NCBI RefSeq assembly: GCF_002979865.1
Contig: NZ_PCPZ01000005.1
Coordinates: 186,001 to 250,000 of the forward strand
Length of the DNA: 64,000 nucleotides
Direction of reading: 5' to 3'
DNA from: Arthrobacter sp. MYb214
Lineage (GTDB): Bacteria > Actinomycetota > Actinomycetes > Actinomycetales > Micrococcaceae
Shown here: piece after piece, positions 34,543 to 43,589 of the stretch
How the letters are laid out: the number at the start of each line of letters is the position of its first letter
How positions within the stretch are numbered: the stretch's first letter is position 1
Notes under the pieces: model-generated
Seen by the model: only the letters and a program-made list of their open reading frames with translations
Told to the model about the DNA's origin: nothing
The model's database searches: none
Made by a program: the position numbers and the translations under genes

Positions 34543-36869
34543 TCTTTCAGCTCCGGTTGCAGTGTTTTCAAGCTCCAGGTCTTGTTCTTGCGTACCGCAA
34601 GCATACTCAAGACTAGTCCAATGGCGGTGTAGAGCAGCAAAGAACCGGCAACCGATGGCAGCACTGCCAGATCCGCGCCGTACATCAGGTGGCGCATGCC
34701 GATCACCACATTGCTCATGGGCAGGATCCGGTGCAGCAGGTGCAGCGAATCAGGCAAGGTCTCCCAGGGGAAGGTGCCGCCTGAGGTGACCAGCTGCAGG
34801 ACCATCAGTACCAGCACCACGAACTTTCCAGCGGTGCCCAGCAGCGCGAAGCACCCCTGGATCAGCGCACTGAAGCATAAGGCAGAACCGGCCAGCAAAG
34901 CCCAGATCAGCCACGGGTGGGCGGCATGCAGTCCCAGCCCGAATCGCACCACCGCGTAGAGCAGGCTGGTTTGCAGTACCGCGATGGCGGCGAAGGGCAA
35001 CCAGCCGCCGATGGAAATTTTCCAGTTGCTGCCGTTGGAAGCCAGCGCGCGCTTGGTCATCGGGCGCATCACCTGGGTCAGGATCAGCACGCCGATAAAG
35101 GTCGCCAGGGTCATGAAGAAGGGGGCAAGGCCTTCGCCATAAGCCTGTGCTTCGGCCTGCTTGCTATTGGAGACAGCTACCGGATTGCCCATGACTTCGG
35201 CCAGTTGCCCGCTGGTGGACTCATCGGGGTTCGGCACCTTCCCGGTGCCGTCCTCCAGGCCGGTGGCCAATTCATCTGAACCGTCTTGCAGTTCTTCGGT
35301 GCCGTCCGAGAGCTCGCCGACTCCATCGGAGAGCTGCACCAGTCCGTTGTGCAGGGCTCCGGTGCCGGCGAGCAGCGTGCCGGCACCCTGATCCAGTTGG
35401 CTTGCGCCGTCAGCCGCGTCGGTGGCGCCATTCAATGCGGACTGCTGGCCCTCGGCCAGGGTCTTTGCCCCGGTGTGGGCTTCGGCGGCGCCGGAGGCGA
35501 GCTTCGCCGAGCCTTGGGCTGCCGAGCCGATGCCCTTCGCGAGTGCAGGCATGGCGTCATCCAACGCCTTGGTGCCATCCGCGAGGGTGCCCAGGCCGGT
35601 GGCCAGCTGCTGGTTTCCTTCGGCTACCTGCGCCGATCCGTCGGCGAGGGTGTGCAGCTGCGTTTGCAGGGTAGATAACTCGGTATTGACCTGGGTCACT
35701 TTGGTATCCAAGGCATTGCCGAGCGTAGAATTCTGCACGCTTTGGCTGACCGTGCTCTGGATGGAATCAGCCTGGTCCTGGGTGAGCACGCCACTGCTGA
35801 CCAACTCGTCCAGGCGCTGCTGCGTATCTTCCTTGACGCTATCCAGCTGCGTTTTCGTGTTGGCCTGCAGCTGGTCGATTACCGCGATGGCCTCATCTGC
35901 CGTGCTGGCCAGCTGCTGGTTGCCGTCTGCGACCTGCTGTGAACCGGCAGCAATCTGGTCGGCGGCTTCTTTCGCGCTGGCGGCGCCTTGATCCAGCTTC
36001 GAGACGGAACCGGGCAGCGCTTTGGTCTGCGTCTTCAAGGTGTGCAGACCGTCGCTCAGCTCTTTGCTGCCGTCGGCCAGCTGCGCGGTGCCGTCGGCCA
36101 GTTCGGCGCTGCCGTCGCGCAGCCGGGTTTGGCCGTCGACCAGTTGGCCCAACCCTCCCGACAGGTCGGCGGTGCCATTCTTCAGGGTCTTGGTGCCCGA
36201 GTTCAGCTCGGTGCTGCCATCGACGAGCTTGGTGGTGCCATCGGCCAAGGTGACCACGCCATCGCCCAGTCGCAGGGTGCCATCGTAGAGCTTCCCGGCG
36301 CCGTCTGCGGCTTCGCCCATCGAATCGTGGATGTCCACGAATCCGGCGATCATCGCCGAAGCCGTTTCGGTTCCCACTTCCTGGGCGACCGAGGTGCGCA
36401 CCGTGGTAGCCAGCGTTTTGGCGAAGTTGGAAACCATGAAGTTATTGGCATCGTTGGTCAGCAGCTCGATATTGGCCTGTTCGGCATCATCGAAATCGCC
36501 CGGCGAGACCAGGGCCGAGGAAAAGTCCTCGGGCAGGATCAGCGCAAAGGCGTACTGGCCGGTGGCCACGGCCTGCTCGGCTTCCGCCTTGGAATCCACG
36601 TGCGCCCAGCTGAAGGTGCCGTCGTCTTCCAATTCCTCGACGACGTCGTCGCCGACTCGGGTTTTCTCGCCGTCCTGTTCGGCGCCTTCATCCAGATTGA
36701 CCACGGCGGCCGTGACCTTGTCGAGGTTTCCCTGGGGGTCCCAGTTGGCGTAGAGGTAGAGCGCGCCATAGAGCAGCGGAACGCAGGTGACCGCGATGAG
36801 CGCCAGTTTGGGCAAGGTGCCGCGGCTCATCCGCTTGAGCTCGGAGAGGGCAAGTCGCAAAGTTGTCAT
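34539..36869 (-). CDS. YhgE/Pip domain membrane protein
   Basis: A 776-residue protein of the YhgE/Pip (phage infection protein) family. It has one N-terminal transmembrane helix (about 20-38), then a long extracellular region. That region is dominated by LADGTxxLxDG-like repeats (for example LRDGSAELADGTAQLADGS), which form a coiled-coil-like rod. About five to six helices at the C-terminus (from about residue 595) resemble ABC-2 permeases. Such proteins are phage receptors in lactococci or export-type proteins. It is encoded with a degenerate ABC-like protein and a TetR repressor. Confidence 0.9.
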   Translation of the reverse strand: MTTLRLALSELKRMSRGTLPKLALIAVTCVPLLYGALYLYANWDPQGNLDKVTAAVVNLDEGAEQDGEKTRVGDDVVEELEDDGTFSWAHVDSKAEAEQAVATGQYAFALILPEDFSSALVSPGDFDDAEQANIELLTNDANNFMVSNFAKTLATTVRTSVAQEVGTETASAMIAGFVDIHDSMGEAADGAGKLYDGTLRLGDGVVTLADGTTKLVDGSTELNSGTKTLKNGTADLSGGLGQLVDGQTRLRDGSAELADGTAQLADGSKELSDGLHTLKTQTKALPGSVSKLDQGAASAKEAADQIAAGSQQVADGNQQLASTADEAIAVIDQLQANTKTQLDSVKEDTQQRLDELVSSGVLTQDQADSIQSTVSQSVQNSTLGNALDTKVTQVNTELSTLQTQLHTLADGSAQVAEGNQQLATGLGTLADGTKALDDAMPALAKGIGSAAQGSAKLASGAAEAHTGAKTLAEGQQSALNGATDAADGASQLDQGAGTLLAGTGALHNGLVQLSDGVGELSDGTEELQDGSDELATGLEDGTGKVPNPDESTSGQLAEVMGNPVAVSNSKQAEAQAYGEGLAPFFMTLATFIGVLILTQVMRPMTKRALASNGSNWKISIGGWLPFAAIAVLQTSLLYAVVRFGLGLHAAHPWLIWALLAGSALCFSALIQGCFALLGTAGKFVVLVLMVLQLVTSGGTFPWETLPDSLHLLHRILPMSNVVIGMRHLMYGADLAVLPSVAGSLLLYTAIGLVLSMLAVRKNKTWSLKTLQPELKE

Positions 36870-36872
36870 GGG

Positions 36873-37655
36873 CTATTCCTTTGCTTCGCACTGAACAGCG
36901 TCAGCAAGTTCGTTGGCTGGGAGGAAGAAATCGTGGTTGGCCGCGATGCCCTCGGCCATGGCCAGGTGATCCAGGCCCAGATCGAGTTCGCCTTGGATGA
37001 ACCCGGTGGATGGATCGGGCAGTGGGAGCACTGCTGGTTCCGGGTCGGCGGCCTGCCCGGTTTGCGGCTGCCAGCACTGGGGCAGCCGGCTGACGATAGC
37101 CAGGACTGCGAATTCCCGATGCGAGGAAGCGAAGTTCTCCAGGGTCTCGAGCCAATGCTCGTCTTCCAGATCGTGCCGGTCCGGTGAATCGACGATGAGC
37201 AATTCAAGACGGGGATTCTCGGCAGCCAGCAGGAGCTGGAGCTCGAAGAGGCGGCCCGGATCGATGGCATCGCTCCAGCAGCTGGCGATATCGTCGAATC
37301 CATGCTGCGCCATCCACTTCCTGGCGCCGGGCTTGCGCCAGCTTGGCCCCGGGATCAGCCCCAGATCTTCTGCGACAAGATCGCAAACCTTCAAGTGGGA
37401 TTCGGGTTCATTGATCCCCGGCGAATCGACCAGAGCGCTGTGCTTGCGCAGGGTTCGCAGCTTCGGATCCGCATTCCACACCACCGTCCCGGAGCTGGGT
37501 GCCATGCGTCCGCTCAGTACAAGGGCCAGCGCGGTCCGGGAAATCTGCGGCTCGGATACCAGCAGCTGCAGTTCACCTCTTTGCAGTTGCACGGAGGTGG
37601 GCCCCACGAGCTGGTCGTGGCGTCCCTTGACGGTAATGGAATCTGCGGTAAGCAC
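36873..37655 (-). CDS. Degenerate ABC-type ATP-binding protein
   Basis: A 260-residue protein with the outline of an ABC ATPase (VQLQRGELQLLVSEPQIS, then LALVLSGRMAPSSGTVVWNA). The Walker A lysine loop is absent, no LSGGQ signature is visible, and the Walker-B-like segment is LELLIVDSPDRHDLED. It is first in the operon with the YhgE protein, where normal ABC ATPases are often found, so it likely is the decayed or specialised partner. ATP hydrolysis seems unlikely from the sequence. Confidence 0.7.
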   Translation of the reverse strand: MLTADSITVKGRHDQLVGPTSVQLQRGELQLLVSEPQISRTALALVLSGRMAPSSGTVVWNADPKLRTLRKHSALVDSPGINEPESHLKVCDLVAEDLGLIPGPSWRKPGARKWMAQHGFDDIASCWSDAIDPGRLFELQLLLAAENPRLELLIVDSPDRHDLEDEHWLETLENFASSHREFAVLAIVSRLPQCWQPQTGQAADPEPAVLPLPDPSTGFIQGELDLGLDHLAMAEGIAANHDFFLPANELADAVQCEAKE

Positions 37656-37664
37656 AGTTAAAGA

Positions 37665-37694
37665 CTAATTGAACTGACCAGTCAGTTCAATTAG
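37665..37694. promoter_or_regulatory. TetR operator candidate (30-bp palindrome)
   Basis: A perfect inverted repeat: 14-bp arms (37665-37678 and 37681-37694) around a 2-bp centre, core TTGAACTGACCAGTCAGTTC. It lies 10 bp upstream of the first gene of the ABC-like/YhgE/TetR operon, which supports autorepression. Confidence 0.8.
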
Positions 37695-37876
37695 TGAAAA
37701 GGTTCCTTTGATCACTACTGGACGTAAAGCGTTTGATGACCTTTGATGGTTGTTGGGTACGTCACGAAAAAGCGGGGCAGAGTTCAGGTGCAGTTAATCG
37801 GGCTTTGCTTACCTTGGAACCAGGCCCATGCACGCGGCAGGGCCGCCGCTGCTTGAATATCTACCTAGGGAAAAAC

Positions 37877-39793
37877 ATGATCAATAGACGTCCCACTCGC
37901 ATCGCTGCCGCGGTGCTGGGAACCGCGCTTGCGGTTTCGAGCTTCTCGGCGGCGCACGCCGATACTGCCGAAATCACCCCCATCGAGCAGATCCAGGGGA
38001 CCGGCGACAGCTCACCCATGGCTGGCCAGGACGCAACTGTGCGCGGTGTTGTCACCGGAGCCTACGCCGACGGCGGATTCCGCGGTTTCTATCTGCAGAG
38101 CGCTGGCAGCGGCGTAGATGCCTCGGGCCAGGCGAGCTCGGCGATCTTCGTGTACGCGCCGGACGAGGTTTCCTCGGTGAGCGTCGGCGACCATGTCCAG
38201 GTTTCTGGCGAAGTGTCCGAATACTATGGCTTGACCCAGCTCAAGGCCGGCAGCGTCGAGGTGCTCGATGAACCGGCGCAGGGCGTCAAGCCGCTGGCGA
38301 TTTCACTGCCGAGCAGCGATGCCGAGCGCGAGCGCTTTGAATCCATGCTGATCGAGCCGCAGGGCGAGTTCACCGTCTCGGACAATTACTCGCTGAACCA
38401 GTACGGCGAGCTGAGCCTGGCCATGGGCACCAGCGAGATCCTGCCCGGCGAACGGCTGCTGCGCCAGCCAACCGATGTCTTCAAGCCGGCCAGTGCCCAG
38501 GCCAAGGCTCTCGCGGCGGAAAACGAGCAGCGCTCGATCGTGGTCGATGACGGGGCCACGCTGAACTTCTCAACCAGCAAGAACAAGCAGATCGCCCTGC
38601 CGTACATCGACGCGCAGCAGCGCGTCACCGTAGGCGCTGACGCATCCTTCATCGCACCGGTCATCTTGGACTACCGCTACGATATGTGGCGTTTGCAGCC
38701 GCAGGGCCAGGTGGTCGGCGCCGATGATGCCGATATCGCCGTGAACTTCGAGCAGGTCGACAACGACGCTCCGCAAGAGGTGGGCGGCAATGTCAGCGTT
38801 GGCAGCTTCAACGTGCTGAACTACTTCACCACTACCGGCGACATGCTCGATGGGTGCTCGTACTACACCGACCGCGAGGGCAATCCAATCAATGTCCGCG
38901 GTGGTTGCGATGCGCGCGGCGCGGCGACCGCTGAAAGCTTTGAGCGCCAGCAGTCCAAGATCGTTGCCGCACTGGGCAAGTTCACCGCAGACGTGGTGGT
39001 CCTGGAAGAAATCGAGAACTCGGCACGCTTCGGACAGAACCGCGATGCCGCCCTGGCTCACTTGGTCAACGAGTTGAACCAGGAAGCTGGCCAGAAGGTT
39101 TGGAGCTATGTCCCGACCCCATCGGTTGTGCCCGCTGACGAAGATGTGATCCGCACCGCGATCATCTACCGCGACAAGTCAGTGAAGCCCATCGACGAGT
39201 CGGTCATCCTCGACGATCCAGCATTCGTGAACGCCCGGGATCCACTGGCCCAGGCCTTCCAGCGTGTTGGCGGAAACCAGAACACCCGCTTCCTGGTCGT
39301 TGCCAACCACTTCAAGTCCAAGGGCTCGGATCCTGCTGATGGATCGGGCAATGCCGACAGCGGCGATGGCCAAGGCGCTTGGAACGAAGCCCGTGTCGGC
39401 CAAGCGGAAGCGCTGGTTGGCTTCGCGGACGGTCTGAAGAAATCGCGCAATACCGACCAGGTGCTGCTGGCGGGGGACTTCAACTCCTATTCGGCTGAAG
39501 ATCCGATGCAGGTTCTGGTTGAAGCCGGGTACGTGGACCTCGGCGCCGCAGCCGATTCCCAGAGCTACCTCTACGACGGCTTGGTCGGCTCGCTGGACCA
39601 CATCTTCGCCTCGGAGAAGCTGGCGGGCAAGGTGACTGGAGAAGACATCTGGAACATCAACGCCCTTGAATCCGTGGGCTACGAATACAGCCGCTACAAC
39701 AACAACATCACTAACCTGTTCGCGGCTGACCAGTACCGTTCCTCGGATCATGACCCGGTGCTCGTCGGACTGCAGCTGGATAAGAAAAACTGA
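37877..39793 (+). CDS. ExeM/NucH family extracellular endonuclease
   Basis: ATG 37877 after CTAGGGAAA, 638 residues. A signal peptide (MINRRPTRIAAAVLGTALAV, cleavage near AHA-D) is followed by an OB-like region (VSVGDHVQVSGEVSEYYGLT) and an endonuclease/exonuclease/phosphatase domain: GNVSVGSFNVLNYFTTTGDM, VVLEEIENSARFGQN (catalytic Glu), VANHFKSKGSD, LLAGDFNSYSAEDPM (Asn) and SSDHDPVLVGL (His). It degrades extracellular DNA, giving nutrients or dispersing biofilm. The longer frame from 37733 adds no family sequence. Confidence 0.92.
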   Translation: MINRRPTRIAAAVLGTALAVSSFSAAHADTAEITPIEQIQGTGDSSPMAGQDATVRGVVTGAYADGGFRGFYLQSAGSGVDASGQASSAIFVYAPDEVSSVSVGDHVQVSGEVSEYYGLTQLKAGSVEVLDEPAQGVKPLAISLPSSDAERERFESMLIEPQGEFTVSDNYSLNQYGELSLAMGTSEILPGERLLRQPTDVFKPASAQAKALAAENEQRSIVVDDGATLNFSTSKNKQIALPYIDAQQRVTVGADASFIAPVILDYRYDMWRLQPQGQVVGADDADIAVNFEQVDNDAPQEVGGNVSVGSFNVLNYFTTTGDMLDGCSYYTDREGNPINVRGGCDARGAATAESFERQQSKIVAALGKFTADVVVLEEIENSARFGQNRDAALAHLVNELNQEAGQKVWSYVPTPSVVPADEDVIRTAIIYRDKSVKPIDESVILDDPAFVNARDPLAQAFQRVGGNQNTRFLVVANHFKSKGSDPADGSGNADSGDGQGAWNEARVGQAEALVGFADGLKKSRNTDQVLLAGDFNSYSAEDPMQVLVEAGYVDLGAAADSQSYLYDGLVGSLDHIFASEKLAGKVTGEDIWNINALESVGYEYSRYNNNITNLFAADQYRSSDHDPVLVGLQLDKKN

Positions 39794-39817
39794 CTTTTCC
39801 CGCCTGCGCGGTGGCGG

Positions 39818-39843
39818 GGCGCTCTTCTTCCCTGAAGAGCGCC
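39818..39843 (+). terminator. Terminator after the nuclease gene
   Basis: A 10-bp stem (39818-39827 with 39834-39843) and a 6-nt loop, followed downstream by CTTCTTTT. Confidence 0.6.
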
Positions 39844-39922
39844 TGGCCACCTTCTTTTAACCCGCTTTGGGGAACCCAGAGGGGCGCTGGTTGCGGGGTG
39901 GAGAATTCTTTGGGGAAAAGGC

Positions 39923-39951
39923 TTGACAGAAAACTTCCATCGTGGAGAATT
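39923..39951 (+). promoter_or_regulatory. Promoter of the beta-glucoside operon
   Basis: A perfect -35 box TTGACA (39923-39928) and a -10-like AGAATT (39946-39951) with a 17-bp spacer. The first operator starts about 14 bp downstream, over the expected transcription start. Confidence 0.6.
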
Positions 39952-39964
39952 GTTGGAGAAGATT

Positions 39965-39980
39965 TGTGAGAGCGCTCACA
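39965..39980. promoter_or_regulatory. Operator 1: LacI-type and CRP/GlxR-like palindrome
   Basis: The 16-bp perfect palindrome TGTGAGAGCGCTCACA contains the LacI/CebR-type core GAGCGCTC and also matches the CRP/GlxR consensus TGTGA-N6-TCACA in every fixed position. Confidence 0.75.
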
Positions 39981-40052
39981 AAATGTTTGGCAGAGTCGCT
40001 TTCATCGTTTCAGGCATCCAGGAAATCGCAGGAATTTTCTTTTTTGCCGTAT

Positions 40053-40070
40053 TTTGAGAGCGCTCTCAAA
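40053..40070. promoter_or_regulatory. Operator 2: LacI-type palindrome
   Basis: An 18-bp perfect palindrome, TTTGAGAGCGCTCTCAAA, 51 bp before the GTG of the binding-protein gene. It shares GAGCGCTC with operator 1. Confidence 0.8.
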
Positions 40071-40120
40071 CTTGTTGGCGCTCGCCCGCTCGCACGATTC
40101 ATATCCGAAATGGAGTCACC

Positions 40121-41449
40121 GTGAAACCCTCACGCAAATCCCCACTGGCACTGGCCGCGGCCGTTGCCGGAAGCATCGCCCTGGTAGCAACCGGCTGCGC
40201 AGCCGACGCAAGCAAGGATGCCCAGCCGGCCTCGGCTGATAACCCGGTCACGCTGACCGTGACGACCTTCGGCACCCAGGGACTGGACCCGCTGTACGAG
40301 AAGTACCAGAAGGAAAACCCTGGAATCACCATCGAGGCCACCAACATCGACACCGGTGGCAACGCGTTGACCGACTGGAAGACCAAGCAGGCTGCGGGTG
40401 CCGGCCTGCCAGATGTCCAAGCAGTGGAAGAAGGCTGGCTGGGCCAGGTGATGTCGGTTGCAGATTCCTTCACCGATCTGCGCGAGTTCGGTGCCAATGA
40501 GGTAGCGGGGGATTGGGTTGATTGGAAGGTCAAGCAGGCCACCGACCCAGAAGGCCGCGTCATTGGCTACGGTACGGACATTGGGCCGATGGGCATCTGC
40601 TTCAATGCCAAGCTGTTCAAGGACGCTGGCATGCCCAGCGAGCGCGAAGAAGTTGCCGAGTTGCTCGGTGGCGACGACGCAACCTGGGAAGACTTCTTCA
40701 AGGCAGGCAACGAGTATGTGAAGAAGACCGACAAGGCCTTCTACGACCAGTCCGGTTTCGTCTGGAATTCCATGGTCAATCAGCTCGACGAGGGCTACTA
40801 CAAGGCTGACGGATCACTGAATATCGAGGGCAACGCCGAACTGCGCGAGCGCTGGGACCTGCTCTCCGATGCTGCGTCCAAGGGGCTGTCGGCCAACCAG
40901 ACCCAGTGGGACTGGGGCAAGGGCCAGGCCTTCGTTGACGGTTCCTTCGCCGTCATGCCTTGCCCGGGCTGGATGCTTGGCACGGTCAAGGGCCAGGTTG
41001 AGGGTGCCGGCGGAGACTCCAGCGCAGGCTGGGACTTCGCGGATGTCTTCCCGGGCGGCGCGGCCAACTGGGGCGGCTCGTTCCTGACCGTGCCGACCAC
41101 CTCCGAGCACCCGGCCGAGGCTGCGAAGCTCGCCCAGTACCTGACCAGCGCATCGTCGCAGGCGACCTCATTCGAGGAAGCCGGCACGTTCCCTTCGAAC
41201 CTGGAAGCGCAGAAGTCCGAGGCAGTGACCGGCACGAATGAGATGAGCGAATTCTTCAATAACGCACCGGTGGGCGAAATCCTGGGCAACCGCGCCAACG
41301 GCGTCCAGGCCCAGTACAAGGGCCCTCAGGATTCGGTGATCCAGGAGCAGGTCTTCGGCCCGGCTATCAAGGCGATCGATGCTGGCAGCGACAGCGAGAC
41401 CGCCTGGAACAAGGCCCTCTCCACCCTGCAGGAACTGGAAATCAAGTAA
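40121..41449 (+). CDS. Sugar ABC transporter substrate-binding lipoprotein (CebE-like)
   Basis: A 442-residue lipoprotein beginning at GTG 40121 behind a TGGAG box. The lipobox LVATGC puts the lipid on Cys 26. The extracellular domain is a solute-binding family 1 fold (PVTLTVTTFGTQGLDPLYEK, then AAGAGLPDVQAVEEGWLGQV and GWDFADVFPGGAANWGGSFL). The operon content (two permeases, GH1 glucosidase, LacI) and the operators resemble the Streptomyces cebEFG-bglC-cebR system, so cellobiose or a related beta-glucoside is the likely ligand. No ATPase gene is in the operon; these systems use a shared MsiK-type ATPase. Confidence 0.88.
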   Translation: MKPSRKSPLALAAAVAGSIALVATGCAADASKDAQPASADNPVTLTVTTFGTQGLDPLYEKYQKENPGITIEATNIDTGGNALTDWKTKQAAGAGLPDVQAVEEGWLGQVMSVADSFTDLREFGANEVAGDWVDWKVKQATDPEGRVIGYGTDIGPMGICFNAKLFKDAGMPSEREEVAELLGGDDATWEDFFKAGNEYVKKTDKAFYDQSGFVWNSMVNQLDEGYYKADGSLNIEGNAELRERWDLLSDAASKGLSANQTQWDWGKGQAFVDGSFAVMPCPGWMLGTVKGQVEGAGGDSSAGWDFADVFPGGAANWGGSFLTVPTTSEHPAEAAKLAQYLTSASSQATSFEEAGTFPSNLEAQKSEAVTGTNEMSEFFNNAPVGEILGNRANGVQAQYKGPQDSVIQEQVFGPAIKAIDAGSDSETAWNKALSTLQELEIK

Positions 41450-41468
41450 TCCCGTAGCCCGCTTCGAA

Positions 41469-41516
41469 TCCAGGCAAGGGCCGCGGCACGCAACGAGGTT
41501 GCGGCCCATGCCTGGA
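41469..41516 (+). promoter_or_regulatory. Intercistronic hairpin between binding protein and permease genes
   Basis: Arms 41469-41484 and 41501-41516 pair in 15 of 16 positions (one A-A mismatch), without a T-run. Such hairpins commonly stabilise the upstream mRNA so that the binding protein is made in excess. Confidence 0.65.
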
Positions 41517-41536
41517 CAGCTACTGCAGCAGGAAAG

Positions 41537-42709
41537 ATGCCACTGATGAGCACCACAACACACGATGCCCCGGAACAAGACCGGGACGCCAGCGCGCCCA
41601 GTCCGCAGCCCCAGCGTTGGATCAAGGGGAACAATGCTCCGGCCGGGGCTAAGCCGGCCGAGACCAGGGACGAGCGCAAGACGCGCCGCCGGCACCTTCG
41701 CGGGCGGTGGGATTTCAAGTACTCCCCATATCTCTACATCTCGCCTTTCTTCATCCTCTTCGGCCTGGTGGGCCTGTTCCCCCTGATCTACACGTTCGTC
41801 GTCTCGATCAATGACTGGGATCTGCTCGGCGGAGCAGGAGCCTGGATCGGCCTGGAAAACTACAAAGCCGAACTGACCTCTCCGCTGTTCTGGAATTCCC
41901 TGTTCAACACCTTCAGCATCTTCCTGCTTTCGGCCATCCCGCAATTGGTGATCGCGACGTTCATCGCGGCCATGCTGGACCAGAACATCCGCGCCAAGAC
42001 CTTCTGGCGCATGAGCGTGCTGGTTCCCTACGTGGTCACGCCGGTGGCCGTCACACTGATTTTCTCCTCGGCATTCGACGAGCAGTATGGCGTGCTGAAC
42101 AACCTGCTGGCCGCCGTGAATATCGACCCGATCGCGTGGAAGACCGAGGTCTTCCCGTCGCATATGGCTATTGCGACCATGGTGAACTGGCGCTGGACCG
42201 GCTACAACGCGCTGATCCTGCTGGCAGCCATGCAGGCGGTGCCACGCGAACTGCATGAATCGGCGGCCATCGACGGCGCCGGCGTGATCCGCCGCTTCTT
42301 CTCGATTACCTTGCCCAGCATCCGCCCCACGATGATCTTCGTGATCATCACTGCCACCATCGGCGGCCTGCAGATCTTCACCGAACCCAAGCTGTTCAAC
42401 CCCAGCAGCTCGGTTCCAGGCGGCCCGGACCGCCAGTACCAGACCACGGTGCTCTACCTCTGGGACCTGGCATTCAATCGCGGGGACTTCGGACGCGCTT
42501 CGGCCGTGGCCTGGATCCTCTTCCTGATCATCATCGTGATCGGCGTGATCAATTTCCTGATCTCCGGATCCATCGCTTCCTCGGCCGACAAGAAGGGCGC
42601 CGGCAGCACTGGCAGAACCCGAGCGGCACGTCGGGCAGCTGCCCGAGCCGAAGCCAAAGCAGCAAAGCCGGCCAACGGAACGCAGAGCGGAAGTGCAGCA
42701 AATGAGTAA
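41537..42709 (+). CDS. Sugar ABC transporter permease (CebF-like)
   Basis: A 390-residue inner-membrane permease. A polar N-terminal extension of about 65 residues precedes six hydrophobic segments starting at YSPYLYISPFFILFGLVGLF. The EAA loop contacting the ATPase is ELHESAAIDGAGVIRRFFSI. The C-terminal 35 residues are rich in Ala, Arg and Lys. A second ATG at 41546 is also possible. It overlaps the next permease gene by 8 bp. Confidence 0.88.
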   Translation: MPLMSTTTHDAPEQDRDASAPSPQPQRWIKGNNAPAGAKPAETRDERKTRRRHLRGRWDFKYSPYLYISPFFILFGLVGLFPLIYTFVVSINDWDLLGGAGAWIGLENYKAELTSPLFWNSLFNTFSIFLLSAIPQLVIATFIAAMLDQNIRAKTFWRMSVLVPYVVTPVAVTLIFSSAFDEQYGVLNNLLAAVNIDPIAWKTEVFPSHMAIATMVNWRWTGYNALILLAAMQAVPRELHESAAIDGAGVIRRFFSITLPSIRPTMIFVIITATIGGLQIFTEPKLFNPSSSVPGGPDRQYQTTVLYLWDLAFNRGDFGRASAVAWILFLIIIVIGVINFLISGSIASSADKKGAGSTGRTRAARRAAARAEAKAAKPANGTQSGSAANE

Positions 42710-43589
42710 TGCAACAGTGGAACGCCCCGCGCGCCAGGTCCGTGCGCCCCAGCGCCGCGGCAAGAACTTCTCCATGGACCGCCGTCCTGGCTTCCTCACC
42801 TACGGAATCCTGCTGGCCTTCCTCATCGGCAGCACCTACCCGCTGTGGTACTCGTTCGTCATCGGTTCCTCCACCGGTGCGGTGTTCGCCTCGGCGTACC
42901 CGCCGCTGCTGCCAGGCGGCCAGTTCTGGACCAATGTCGCCGAGGTCCTGGACTCCGTCGATTTCTGGGCGGCCCTGGGCAACAGCATCATCGTCTCCTC
43001 GGTGATCACCTTCTCGGTGGTTTCCTTCTCCACCCTGGCAGGCTACGCGTTCGCCAAATTGCGCTTCCGCGGGCGCCAGGGGCTGCTGGTCTTCGTGATC
43101 GCGACCTTGGCCGTGCCCACCCAGCTGGGCATCATCCCGATGTTCATGATGATGAAGCAATTCGGCTGGACCGGCTCGCTGGGAGCCATCATCATCCCGA
43201 CCCTGGTCACTGCCTTCGGCGTATTCTTCATGCGCCAGTACCTGGTGGAGAACATCCCCGATGAACTGATTGAGGCCGCCCGCGTGGATGGCGCCTCCAT
43301 GATCGGCACCTTCTGGCATGTCGGGGTTCCAGCGGCTCGCCCGGCGATGGCGATCCTGTCGCTGTTCACCTTCATGACCGCCTGGACCGACTACCTGTGG
43401 CCCATGCTGGTGGCACCGCAGAACCCAACCTTGCAGGTGGCGTTGAGCCAACTGCAGTCTGCCCGATACGTTGACTACACCATCGTGATGACCGGGGCCC
43501 TGCTGGCCACGATCCCGCTGCTGGTGCTCTTCATACTTGCAGGCAAACAACTTGTATCCGGAATTATGGCAGGAGCTGTAAAGGGCTAA
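42702..43589 (+). CDS. Sugar ABC transporter permease (CebG-like)
   Basis: A 295-residue permease with six predicted helices and the EAA loop DELIEAARVDGASMIGTFWH. ATG 42702 overlaps the upstream stop and has a GGAAG box; a GTG at 42693 would add three residues. Its stop overlaps the ATG of the glucosidase gene, so transport and hydrolysis are produced together. Confidence 0.88.
   Translation: MSNATVERPARQVRAPQRRGKNFSMDRRPGFLTYGILLAFLIGSTYPLWYSFVIGSSTGAVFASAYPPLLPGGQFWTNVAEVLDSVDFWAALGNSIIVSSVITFSVVSFSTLAGYAFAKLRFRGRQGLLVFVIATLAVPTQLGIIPMFMMMKQFGWTGSLGAIIIPTLVTAFGVFFMRQYLVENIPDELIEAARVDGASMIGTFWHVGVPAARPAMAILSLFTFMTAWTDYLWPMLVAPQNPTLQVALSQLQSARYVDYTIVMTGALLATIPLLVLFILAGKQLVSGIMAGAVKG

Noticed and set aside
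35177-36300. Tandem DNA repeats or CRISPR-like structure in the YhgE gene
   Set aside because: The periodicity reflects the LADGT-like protein repeats; spacing is irregular at DNA level and there are no spacers.
41168-42799. A 543-codon minus-strand frame opposite the permease genes
   Set aside because: Antisense to clear ABC permease and binding-protein genes; composition is that of a high-GC shadow.
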